A stretch of 43,917 nt of DNA. It comes from Desulfurococcales archaeon. GTDB lineage: Archaea > Thermoproteota > Thermoprotei_A > Sulfolobales > NBVN01. The stretch lies in assembly GCA_015521325.1 (NCBI GenBank), contig WAOK01000013.1, positions 1 to 43,917 of the forward strand, in the 5' to 3' direction. The first letter of the stretch is position 1; every line of letters begins with the position of its first letter. The notes under the pieces were generated by a model. It did no database searches. It was not told the origin of the DNA and saw only the letters and a program-made list of their open reading frames with translations. This document shows, one piece after another, positions 1 to 7,931 of the stretch. The translations under genes were made by a program, and so were the position numbers.

Positions 1-247
1 TCGCCGTCGTTATTCCCACGCCCCACAGCTCCCATATCCTCGGTGTGACGATGGCGTCCGTCACCCAAGCCCCTATGGTTGTGGAGGAGGCGCTCGTGCC
101 GTTGAGGGCATTCAGCACCTCCTCAGGTACCTCGGCCTGCGGGAGCCCCGAGACTATCATCACGACGATCGAGAATATGAGGGTGGCGAGAACGTAGAAC
201 CTGAGATAGGCGGCTACGCCCTTATGCGGCTTGGGGCCCTCACTCAT
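1..247 (-). CDS. Membrane protein, N-terminal part only (cut by window edge)
   Basis: The minus strand is open from an ATG at 247 to the window edge and gives 82 residues. It begins MSEGPKPHKG and then has one clear hydrophobic segment (about residues 15-35, RFYVLATLIFSIVVMIVSGL), followed by a polar stretch rich in Ser/Thr that could lie outside the membrane. The start overlaps the end of the upstream flavoprotein gene by 8 bases, so the two are probably co-transcribed and translationally coupled. The shape (short cytoplasmic N-terminus, TM, extracytoplasmic loop) resembles the start of cytochrome-oxidase subunit II-like or other redox membrane proteins, but no diagnostic motif lies inside the window, so no function is assigned. 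Confidence 0.6.
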   Translation of the reverse strand, partial: MSEGPKPHKGVAAYLRFYVLATLIFSIVVMIVSGLPQAEVPEEVLNALNGTSASSTTIGAWVTDAIVTPRIWELWGVGITTA

Positions 248-977
248 TGCCTCCGCCCTCTTCACCGAGAAGCCTCATTACCCTGGGCTTCCTCAACCTC
301 CACTCAACCTCTCTTATGGACTTCAGCCTCTCCCTCACCTTCTCTATGAAAGCCTCGCCCCCCAGCCTGTTCAGGAGGTCTGGGTCATACCCTGGTGCGA
401 GGCCGCCCAGCGACTTAATCATCCTGACAACGAGAGCACCGACGTTGGCTGCGTCCTCGACGGCCGACCTATTGCTTAAGGGATCGTCCATGGAGTGATG
501 GTAGGCGAGTGCCCAAGGCGGTATGGTGAACCCCATCGAGTTGAAGGTCACCATGAGGTACGCTATCGTCATTATAGCGCCTGAGTCGTTCCCAACCGCT
601 ATGAACCCGGCCGGCTTCCCCTCCACGAGGGAGCGCCCAGCGACTATGGCCATGTTCTCTAGGGATGTCATCCTATCTATTAGGTTCTTCAGCGGGCCTG
701 AGGGGCCGTACCAGTAAATAGGGGTGCCGACGATGACGCCGTCGGCCTCAACGATCTTCCTAAGTACCTCCCTTCCGTCGTCATCGATCACGCAGGGGTA
801 CCTGCACGCCTCCTGCACGTCGGACACGCACCCAATACATGGCCCGATGTCTAGGTCGTAGAGGTAAATCACCTCAGTATCGGCCCCCTCAGCCCTCGCA
901 GCCTCCTCAGCGACGGTGAGTAAGGCTGTCACTCCCCCGTACTTCCTCGGAGAGGCGTTGATTATGAGCACCTTCAT
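240..977 (-). CDS. NAD(P)H-dependent FMN reductase / iron-sulfur flavoprotein (Isf-like)
   Basis: Flavodoxin-fold protein of about 245 residues. The N-terminus MKVLIINASPRK is the FMN phosphate-binding loop of the NADPH-dependent FMN reductase family, and GTPIYWYGPSGPLKNLIDR is the second FMN contact region. Between them is a Cys-rich insert, CIGCVSDVQEACRYPC (about residues 50-65), placed as in archaeal iron-sulfur flavoproteins that carry a [4Fe-4S] cluster; the spacing is looser than the classical compact Isf motif, so cluster binding is inferred. The likely role is electron transfer or reduction of oxygen/quinone-type acceptors in the cytoplasm. I chose the ATG at 977 because GGGTG lies 6 bases upstream; an in-frame GTG at 986 has no such signal. 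It overlaps the next membrane gene by 8 bases. Confidence 0.8.
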   Translation of the reverse strand: MKVLIINASPRKYGGVTALLTVAEEAARAEGADTEVIYLYDLDIGPCIGCVSDVQEACRYPCVIDDDGREVLRKIVEADGVIVGTPIYWYGPSGPLKNLIDRMTSLENMAIVAGRSLVEGKPAGFIAVGNDSGAIMTIAYLMVTFNSMGFTIPPWALAYHHSMDDPLSNRSAVEDAANVGALVVRMIKSLGGLAPGYDPDLLNRLGGEAFIEKVRERLKSIREVEWRLRKPRVMRLLGEEGGGNE

Positions 978-1031
978 ATTCCGCACCCACTAAACCATGT
1001 TGGTTACGGCACGAGGTAATAAATCGAGGCA

Positions 1032-3680
1032 TCAGACCTCGATCCTCAGCGCCTTCCTAACCTCATCAACGACCAGCACGGGTAGTGCCGAGGCGAGGGC
1101 TAACACGAGCACCCACGCCGGTAGCGCGACGGTCGAGAACGCTGCCTGGAGTGGTGGCAGGTAGACAGCCATCAGCTGGAGGGCTACGGACGCCGCCAGC
1201 CCGGCGCCGAGCCAGTGGTTCCATGGGAGCTTTAGGAAGCTTATGCGTTCCGACCTCGCCGCCAGTGCTCGGCCGAACTCGCTGAACGCCATCGCCGTGA
1301 ACACCGCCGTCCTCGCAAGGGTCAGGCCCAGTGGGAGGAGGTACCTGAAAATCGCTATGTTCACCACACCGATGAGGGTGCCGAGCAGGGTCATGTACCC
1401 CAGCTTCCTGTTAGTGAGGAGCTTCTCCTCCCTACCCCTCGGCGGCCTCTCCATTATGTCCGGCTCCGGGGGCTCGACAGATAGGCCTAGTGCTGGGAGG
1501 GAGTCTGTGGTCACGTTTATCCAGAGCAGCTGCACCGGCTTGAGGGCCGGCGGCATGAGCATCGCCTGCGAGAGGAATATCGTGGCTACCTCGCCGATGT
1601 TCGCCGGTATGAGGTAGTTTATCGGCTTCTTCAGGTTCTCGTATATTATCCTCCCCTGCCTCACGGCCTCCACGATCGTGACGAAGTTGTCGTCCTGTAT
1701 GATGAGCTGGGCAGCCTCCTTAGCGACGTCGGTCCCCCTAATCCCCATAGCTATCCCTATGTCCGCCTCCTTGAGGGCGGGAGCATCATTAACACCGTCC
1801 CCCGTCATCGCGACGACGTAGCCCCTCCTCTTCAGCGCCCTCACTATCCTCCTCTTGTGCTCTGGTGTGACCCTAGCATATACGACAACCCTATCGACCA
1901 CTTCGTAGAGCTCGTCATCACTCATCCTGTCCAGCTCCTTCCCCTCCAGGACAGAGCCCTCTCCCACCTCGAGCCCTATCTCCCTCGCTATCGCGGCAGC
2001 CGTGAGCCTGTGGTCACCGGTTATCATTATCACCTTTATCCCCGCCTTCCTCACCTCCTCAACGGCATCCCTAACCCCCTCTCTCGGGGGGTCGATGATG
2101 CCCATCACAGCCATAAATACCAGGCTGTCCTCTATCGCCTCGTCGTTCTCCGGCAGGCTGTCCATGACCTTGTACGCCAGCGCGTAAGTCCTGTAACCGC
2201 TCGATGCCAGGGACTCGATGTACTTCATTATCTCCTTCCTCACTGACTCATTCAGTGGCGCCTCCGACTCCCTCACCAGGACCCTGTTGCTGAGGGCAAG
2301 CACATACTCGGGGGCGCCGGACGTTATTACTAGATATTTCTCGTTGCCCAGGTGGTGGACGGTGGTCTTCCTCTTCCTGAACCTGTCGAACGGTATTGTC
2401 TTGACGATGGACTCATCCGGCCTCACGGCATCGAGCCCCAGGATCTTCGCCGCTAGGACTAAGGCAGCGCCCTCCGTCGGTGAGCCGAGCACCCTCCACT
2501 GCCCTCCCTCACTCACGAGCTGGACGTCCTGGGCGATGTGCCTGATTATATACTCCGCAAGCCTCTCCACCGGCGCGCCCTCACCCCTAATCAGGCGCAC
2601 CTCACCCCGCGGCTCGTACCCGACCCCGGTTACTTCGTACTCAGAGCCCCCCACCCATACACGCCTAACCGTCATCTCGCCCTTCGTTATCGTGCCGGTC
2701 TTATCGGAGGCTATGACATTACACGCTCCCAGCGTCTCTATCGCTGAGAGGGAGCGCACGAGAACGTTCCTCTGGGCCATCCTCCTCGCACCGATTGCCA
2801 AGACCGTGGTCGCGACTGCTGGCAGGCCCTCCGGCACCGCGGCCACGGCTAAGGATACGGCGAGGAGGAAGGAATCGATGATCGGTATACCTTCCAGCGT
2901 TGAGGTGGCGAACACGATGCCGCTGATCCCAAGAATAACCACACCTATCTTCTTACCTAGGGTGTCGAGCTCCCTCTCGAGGAGGGTCCTCTCCTCCTTG
3001 ATCTCCGTTAGGGAAGCGGCGATCTTTCCTAGCTCGGTCGAGGCACCAGTGGCGACCACTACCGCGAGGCCCTTCCCCTTGACCACGTGGGTGCCCATGA
3101 ACACCATGTTCTTCCTTTCGGCAACAGGCGTATCGGGGTCGAGGACGGCGTTGGGGTCCTTGCTGACCGGTACAGATTCCCCAGTTAGGGGTGACTCATC
3201 GACCTCCAGGTTCCACGCCTCAATCACCCTCGCGTCAGCGGCTACCCTGTCACCCTCCCTCAGAACGAGTATGTCACCGGGCACGACCTCCCTCGCCTCG
3301 ACCTCGACCACCCTCCCGCCCCTGATGACCCTCGCCTTAGGCGAGGCCAGGGCCTTGATCGCCTCCAGCGCCTTCTCAGCCTTGAACTCCTGGGCGAAGC
3401 CCGCGACACCCATTATGACGACGATTATCGCTATGACAGCCGCGTCAATCACCTCCCCGAGGAGCGCCGATACCGCGGTAGCGGCGAGGAGGATCACTAT
3501 GAGGAAGTTCGTGAACTGCCTCAGGAGCATCATGAGGGGTGACTTCTTCTTAGTCGATAACTCGTTGGGGCCATACCTCTCGAGCCTCTCCCTAACCTCC
3601 TCATCTGTTAGGCCCTCCCTCCTCGTCCCGAGCCTCTTAAGCACCTCATCGGCGGTGAGGGCGTGCCAGGCCTCGCTCAT
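1032..3680 (-). CDS. P-type cation-transporting ATPase, P2A (Ca2+/Mn2+) type
   Basis: Complete 882-residue P-type ATPase. In order: N-terminal cation ATPase domain (1-70), TM pair, actuator domain with TGES (166-169), M4 with PEGLP (283-287), phosphorylation site DKTGT (326-330), nucleotide-binding domain, TGDH (about 554-557), hinge TGDGVND (626-632), then the C-terminal membrane helices. The residues that form a Ca2+ site in SERCA are present: Glu in PEGLP (M4), Asn694 and Glu697 in M5 (NIGEV) and Asn722, Thr725, Asp726 in M6 (NVTTD). This argues for Ca2+ or Mn2+ export rather than H+, Na+/K+ or heavy metals. The start ATG is preceded by a GGGGGGT stretch. It is a single gene with its own 5' region, divergent from proS. 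Ion choice is inferred, not shown. Confidence 0.92.
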   Translation of the reverse strand: MSEAWHALTADEVLKRLGTRREGLTDEEVRERLERYGPNELSTKKKSPLMMLLRQFTNFLIVILLAATAVSALLGEVIDAAVIAIIVVIMGVAGFAQEFKAEKALEAIKALASPKARVIRGGRVVEVEAREVVPGDILVLREGDRVAADARVIEAWNLEVDESPLTGESVPVSKDPNAVLDPDTPVAERKNMVFMGTHVVKGKGLAVVVATGASTELGKIAASLTEIKEERTLLERELDTLGKKIGVVILGISGIVFATSTLEGIPIIDSFLLAVSLAVAAVPEGLPAVATTVLAIGARRMAQRNVLVRSLSAIETLGACNVIASDKTGTITKGEMTVRRVWVGGSEYEVTGVGYEPRGEVRLIRGEGAPVERLAEYIIRHIAQDVQLVSEGGQWRVLGSPTEGAALVLAAKILGLDAVRPDESIVKTIPFDRFRKRKTTVHHLGNEKYLVITSGAPEYVLALSNRVLVRESEAPLNESVRKEIMKYIESLASSGYRTYALAYKVMDSLPENDEAIEDSLVFMAVMGIIDPPREGVRDAVEEVRKAGIKVIMITGDHRLTAAAIAREIGLEVGEGSVLEGKELDRMSDDELYEVVDRVVVYARVTPEHKRRIVRALKRRGYVVAMTGDGVNDAPALKEADIGIAMGIRGTDVAKEAAQLIIQDDNFVTIVEAVRQGRIIYENLKKPINYLIPANIGEVATIFLSQAMLMPPALKPVQLLWINVTTDSLPALGLSVEPPEPDIMERPPRGREEKLLTNRKLGYMTLLGTLIGVVNIAIFRYLLPLGLTLARTAVFTAMAFSEFGRALAARSERISFLKLPWNHWLGAGLAASVALQLMAVYLPPLQAAFSTVALPAWVLVLALASALPVLVVDEVRKALRIEV

Positions 3681-3734
3681 CAGACCCCCCTAATGACTCG
3701 GGGCCGGGGTCATAAGGGCGAGGGTCGGGGGCGA

Positions 3735-3745
3735 CTTATTTAAAG
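3735..3745 (+). promoter_or_regulatory. TATA-like box of proS
   Basis: CTTATTTAAAG is centred 28 bases ahead of the GTG start of proS, which fits a leaderless archaeal transcript. There is no clear ribosome-binding site before this start. Confidence 0.6.
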
Positions 3746-3767
3746 AGTTAATGGAATAGGGCCTTAG

Positions 3768-5144
3768 GTGCCCGGGTTGTCAAGCGAGAGAGAGGTCGGC
3801 GGTAGGGAGTGGTTCAACGACCTGATCGAGGAAGTAGGTATCGTGTTCATTCACTACCCTGTGTCCGGGTCCTACCCCTACCTACCCTTCGGCGCTAAGC
3901 TCGCCAGGGCCCTTCAGAGGGAGCTCGAGAGGAGGCTGGAGGAGTCTGGGCACGAGCCCATAATATTCCCCTCACTCATACCCCTCTCCCTCTTCCGCAA
4001 GGAGGTCGACTTCTTCGAGGGCTTCTCACCCGAGGCACTCGTTGCTGAGAAGACCCTCAGCGGAAGGGAGCTCGGCGAGCCCTTAATACTGAGGCCCACG
4101 AGCGAGGTCCCGATATACTTCGTTTTCTCTCAACTCATCCACTCCTGGAGGGACCTCCCGAAGAAGGTCTACCAGACAGTCACCGTCTATAGGGTCGAGA
4201 CAAGCGCTACCGCACCCCTCTTCAGGCTGAGGGAGGTCACTCTCTTCAACGAGGAGCACGTCTTCACTAAGGGGCCGGAGGAGGCGGAGGCACTCTTCGA
4301 GGAGGCGATAAGGCTCTACTCAGAGTACCTCGAGTGGGCCAGGATACCTCACCTCATAGTCGAGACACCTCCCTGGGACCTCTTCCCTGGGGCCTCAAGG
4401 AACGTCGACCTCATAACCTTCATGCCGGACGGCAAGATACTGGAGCTGGCCTCAGTCATTAACTTCAGGGATAAGTTCGCCAAGGCCTTCGAGATAAGGT
4501 ACATGGGGGAGGACGGGGTCAACAGGTTCGTGCACCAGATAACCTACGGCATAGGCATAGACAGGGTTCTCGGCGCGCACCTATGGCTCCACGCAGACGA
4601 GAGGGGCCTCACTCTCCACCCCGACATAGCTCCTCTCGATGCTGTCGTGATACCGATATTCAAGGAAGAGACCAAGGAGGAGGTGATGAGGTACGTTGAG
4701 GAGAGTGTCGTGCCCGCCCTGAGGTCGGCAGGGCTATCATTCGTCGTTGACACAAGCGAGAAGACACCCGGTAATAAGTACTACCACTGGGAGAAGAGAG
4801 GCGTCCCGTACAGGGTAGAGGTCGGCGCCAGGGAGGCGAGGGAGGGCTCGGTCACGCTCTTCAGCAGGGCGGAGAGGAAGAGGAGGAAGGTAAAGCTTGA
4901 GGAGCTAGGGGACGCCCTTAGCGTGGTTAGGGGAGCGTACCTGGAGGCAATGTGGGAGAGGGCTAAGGAGAAGGTTCTGGAGTCCATGAAGAAGAACGCC
5001 AAGCTCCTAGATATAGAGTTTGAGGAGGGCGCTTGCCTCGAGGCCGAGGAGGACACCGGCCTCAACACCATTGGGAAGGTAATAGGTGGGCCGCTGGCCA
5101 CGGAGGACATGATAGGGAGGGTACTGTTCGGTAAAAAATACTGA
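3768..5144 (+). CDS. proS: Proline--tRNA ligase, archaeal type
   Basis: Class II aminoacyl-tRNA synthetase of 458 residues that charges tRNA-Pro. The order of conserved parts matches archaeal/eukaryal ProRS: EWFNDLIEEVGIVFIHYPV at the start, motif 1 region around FPSLIPLSLFRKE...EGFSPE, LRPTSEVPIYFVF, motif 2 with VYRVET and FRLREV, the PPWDLFPGA loop, HQITYGIGIDRVL (motif 3 Arg), the anticodon-binding domain from about residue 280 (VVIPIFKEE) with EKTPGNKYYHWEKRGVP, and a C-terminal Tyr. The C-terminal domain, which in several archaeal enzymes binds zinc through Cys residues, here keeps only one Cys (GACLEAEE), so the zinc site seems lost, while the terminal Tyr is kept. The GTG start fits the TATA box position. 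Confidence 0.95.
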   Translation: MPGLSSEREVGGREWFNDLIEEVGIVFIHYPVSGSYPYLPFGAKLARALQRELERRLEESGHEPIIFPSLIPLSLFRKEVDFFEGFSPEALVAEKTLSGRELGEPLILRPTSEVPIYFVFSQLIHSWRDLPKKVYQTVTVYRVETSATAPLFRLREVTLFNEEHVFTKGPEEAEALFEEAIRLYSEYLEWARIPHLIVETPPWDLFPGASRNVDLITFMPDGKILELASVINFRDKFAKAFEIRYMGEDGVNRFVHQITYGIGIDRVLGAHLWLHADERGLTLHPDIAPLDAVVIPIFKEETKEEVMRYVEESVVPALRSAGLSFVVDTSEKTPGNKYYHWEKRGVPYRVEVGAREAREGSVTLFSRAERKRRKVKLEELGDALSVVRGAYLEAMWERAKEKVLESMKKNAKLLDIEFEEGACLEAEEDTGLNTIGKVIGGPLATEDMIGRVLFGKKY

Positions 5145-5161
5145 GTCCTTTCCTACGGTGC

Positions 5162-6031
5162 TTACCTAACTAGCTTCTTGGCGAGCGCGTACACTATCGG
5201 TACTAGCATTATGCCGAAGGCTATGGCAACTCCCCAAGCAATGTTAGCTATGACGACCGTTGTCCCCGGAAAGGCACTGAATATGGCTGCTATACCAACT
5301 ATGATGAACATTATGTATACCATGAACTTGGCGAAGGCGGCGTACTCCCTGAATTCGGGGTGATCCTCCTCAATATTCCTTATCACTGTCGTTCCGATGA
5401 AGATCCCGAGCGCTATCACCATGAACCCGAGGATGAGCGGGTAGACGTACTGCCCGCTCAGCTCCATAGTGTTAAGCGCTATAGCGATAACCAACGCCAC
5501 TAGCCCTACCAGGAGGACGTTCTTCAGCATCTGCCCGACCTCGGCCTGCTCCTTAGGTAGGGAGGCGATGACGAGCTTGCCGACATAGGAGGCGAGGATC
5601 GATACGAGTATGATGCCGTACGTCAGTATGAACACGCCGGCTATCAGCTTCGGGAGGTAGACGGCTATCGCTGAGAGGAGCTCGCCAGCGTAGCCCGTTA
5701 TGTTCAGTACCGGTATAGCTATCACAACAGCGATCACGACGATGAATGCCTTCACTAGCATGCCTGTGAGGTCGGAGAGGTCTATCCCGCTCTCCTTGAA
5801 CGCCCTCCCGATATCTGTCTTGTCGAAGGACGGCTCTAGGGTCTTATCAATGAGCTTGTTTACTGCCCTAGCAACGCCCTCACCTATCAAGTACCCTATG
5901 CCTATGATGATCGCGGCGGCGATAACGTTCGGTATGTACAGTATTATAGTACTGATCATCTGTGCTAGTGACTCATAGAGCTTGTCGATAGCGCTGACTG
6001 TCTGCGCTATGAGTGGTAGCGGCAGAACCAT
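5162..6031 (-). CDS. TM-helix (CmpX-like) membrane protein of the mechanosensitive-channel group
   Basis: About 289 residues, nearly all membrane. It carries the repeated 'conserved TM helix' pattern (PF05552 type): an amphipathic stretch, then IPNVIAAAIIIGIGYLIGEGVARAV (about 35-60) and a second copy LPKLIAGVFILTYGIILVSILASYVGKLV (about 125-153), with three to four further helices to residue 280. Such proteins (for example CmpX) are linked to small-conductance mechanosensitive channels but lack the MscS beta domain, as here. The ATG at 6031 has GGTGGAG just upstream; a TTG at 6043 is an in-frame alternative fitting a leaderless start. It ends 17 bases from the end of proS (convergent). Confidence 0.75.
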   Translation of the reverse strand: MVLPLPLIAQTVSAIDKLYESLAQMISTIILYIPNVIAAAIIIGIGYLIGEGVARAVNKLIDKTLEPSFDKTDIGRAFKESGIDLSDLTGMLVKAFIVVIAVVIAIPVLNITGYAGELLSAIAVYLPKLIAGVFILTYGIILVSILASYVGKLVIASLPKEQAEVGQMLKNVLLVGLVALVIAIALNTMELSGQYVYPLILGFMVIALGIFIGTTVIRNIEEDHPEFREYAAFAKFMVYIMFIIVGIAAIFSAFPGTTVVIANIAWGVAIAFGIMLVPIVYALAKKLVR

Positions 6032-6065
6032 GGGCTCCACCAAATGATTATAATGAATAGTTCTT

Positions 6066-6075
6066 GCATATAAAC
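6066..6075 (-). promoter_or_regulatory. TATA-like box of the CmpX-like gene
   Basis: The minus strand reads GTTTATATGC in a strongly AT-rich stretch (6044-6125). The centre lies about 27 bases ahead of position 6043, predicting a start of transcription within about 12 bases of the ATG at 6031. Confidence 0.45.
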
Positions 6076-6138
6076 ATAATTATTAGGCGTATATTTTATT
6101 AATTAAAAAAGTAAAAATTAGTTTAAAATGAATTTCGA

Positions 6139-7860
6139 TTATCCCCGGTCCTGCTTTGTCTTGAGAGCAACGAATCGTGCGACAGCCTCAGTTACCCAGG
6201 GACTGACGGCTAGGACAACGAACAATACCTCGACAGGGTATGTTCCGAGGCCGGGGCTCCCCCAGAAGCTGTATCTCTTCGCAAGCACGGTTCTAGCAAT
6301 CAGCACCGGTGCAGTAGCTATGACGGCGTACGCAGCGGCAAGTATTTTTCGCCGGACACCTCCTAACACCCACTCAAGAAGCATCAATGATGGGGCCAGG
6401 ATGACTAAGGCTATGGCGGGCCCCGCGTATGATATTCCATACCTCTCTATTACGTCAAGGAACGACAGGTTAGTGTCTACATGGGTAATCGCGAAGGGTA
6501 CTGCGTTGAGTAGAGGCGCAATGAGTGCAGAGGCGGTGGCGGGGATGGAGAACCGCTTACCTAGTACTACGTAGAGTGCGTAGGCGACGAGGGCGGCAGA
6601 GACTGCCGCAGTTATGAGGGAGAATGTCCTCGTGGTGATGAATAGCAGTGAGCTGGTGTACTCCTTAGTGTACTTGGTAAGGAAGAACTCCGAGGCGAAT
6701 AGGTTGGGTACAGCGCCCTGGCTTGGGAGATATGGAGACCCCGCGAAGGCAGGTCTCCACCAGACGTCGCCTCCAGATGCCTGGGTTATGAAGGGGAACG
6801 CATGGATCGCTGGTTTAAGGGGCTCAACCACCTCAGTCCCGAGGAGTGAGTTCTTCACGAACCTAACGACCTCATTGATCACGGCTCCATCGTTCAGAAC
6901 CCCGTCATGCCCCCTATTTGGGAGATAGAGTGTCTCGAACTTGCCTCCGAAGGATATCAGGAGGGTGAGGTACTTGTCAAGCGACTCCGGTGGGAAGACC
7001 TCGTCGTTCGTGGGCATCACGATCTTGAGCTTTTTCCTGTAGTACATGAATGTATACGATGCCGGGTCGATAGGTATTAGGGCTTTCATGGTCGACTCAT
7101 TTATCGCCGTCCCTGGTGGGAGCACCTTCGATATGAGCCCGCCTAGCTCAGCACCGCAGCTTATGCACCCGGTCCCGGCTATCGAGACAACGACCCTCAC
7201 CCTACCGACCACGTTCCCGACGACCTCAGCCGCCATACCGCCTAGGGAGTACCCGATCATAGCTATGCCCGGCCCTGGGTTGCATGCCGGTATCTGGAGT
7301 ACTAGATTCACTGCCTCGGCGGCGCTTCTGTAGAACTGAAAGAGGAGTGAGCGCCTTGCAGCGTCGGGGCTCCCCAGCTCATCCGGTGATAGAGTGAGGG
7401 AGGGGTTACCGACCACCCCGCTTTTCCCGTGTCCAGCCCCATCAATGACTAAGGCCCCCATCCCCTTCTTTGCTAGCTCGTACGCTAGGGGCATCATCTG
7501 CTCGTGGTCGGCTCCCTCACCATGAACCAGTATAGCGCATGGGACGGGTTTGCTGGACTCGGGTAGGACGAGCCAGGCGTGGGCGTAGAACGTGCCTACA
7601 CCCGATATGGGTACATCGTAGACGTACTCCGTTATGTTAAGGCTCACCCCATCAATCACCTTCTCCTTCGTATCGAGGACCGTGAAGTTGAGGGCGCGGA
7701 AGACCGTGTAATCCTTCCACGCGTTATTCACTGTGTCGACGATGTCGCCCAGCTCAACGAGGTCATCGATGCCCGTCACCCGCTTGGGGACGGGCGCCAC
7801 CAGCGTGAGTGCGGAGACCGTGTATAGGGTGATGAATAATATGCTCAGTACAACCGCCAA
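6139..7860 (-). CDS. Membrane-anchored alpha/beta hydrolase (dienelactone-hydrolase-like) with C-terminal membrane domain
   Basis: 573 residues. An N-terminal hydrophobic segment (about 3-22) acts as signal or anchor. An alpha/beta hydrolase domain follows (about 85-335): CAILVHGEGADH (oxyanion loop), GALVIDGAGHGKSG, nucleophile elbow GYSLGG, a candidate acid in MPTNDEVFPP and a candidate His in LPNRGHDGVL. After about residue 405 come five membrane helices ending near the C-terminus. The enzyme part should therefore face outside, tethered to a multi-helix membrane domain; substrate unknown (ester, peptide or lipid possible). The TTG start is supported by GAGGAG 4 bases upstream, and a stop codon in frame a few codons before it rules out a longer protein. 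It is divergent from the DUF2070 gene, about 70 bases away. Confidence 0.8.
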   Translation of the reverse strand: MAVVLSILFITLYTVSALTLVAPVPKRVTGIDDLVELGDIVDTVNNAWKDYTVFRALNFTVLDTKEKVIDGVSLNITEYVYDVPISGVGTFYAHAWLVLPESSKPVPCAILVHGEGADHEQMMPLAYELAKKGMGALVIDGAGHGKSGVVGNPSLTLSPDELGSPDAARRSLLFQFYRSAAEAVNLVLQIPACNPGPGIAMIGYSLGGMAAEVVGNVVGRVRVVVSIAGTGCISCGAELGGLISKVLPPGTAINESTMKALIPIDPASYTFMYYRKKLKIVMPTNDEVFPPESLDKYLTLLISFGGKFETLYLPNRGHDGVLNDGAVINEVVRFVKNSLLGTEVVEPLKPAIHAFPFITQASGGDVWWRPAFAGSPYLPSQGAVPNLFASEFFLTKYTKEYTSSLLFITTRTFSLITAAVSAALVAYALYVVLGKRFSIPATASALIAPLLNAVPFAITHVDTNLSFLDVIERYGISYAGPAIALVILAPSLMLLEWVLGGVRRKILAAAYAVIATAPVLIARTVLAKRYSFWGSPGLGTYPVEVLFVVLAVSPWVTEAVARFVALKTKQDRG

Positions 7861-7931
7861 CTTGCTCCTCGCCAGCTCCGCTCACCGAACCATTTTTTCC
7901 AAAGCATCAGTAAAATAGGGGTAGCGGCGAG

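Noticed and set aside
2218-3693. 491-residue plus-strand frame opposite the P-type ATPase
   Set aside because: Ser/Thr/Arg-rich composition with no motif; it is the mirror of a strongly coding GC-rich gene.
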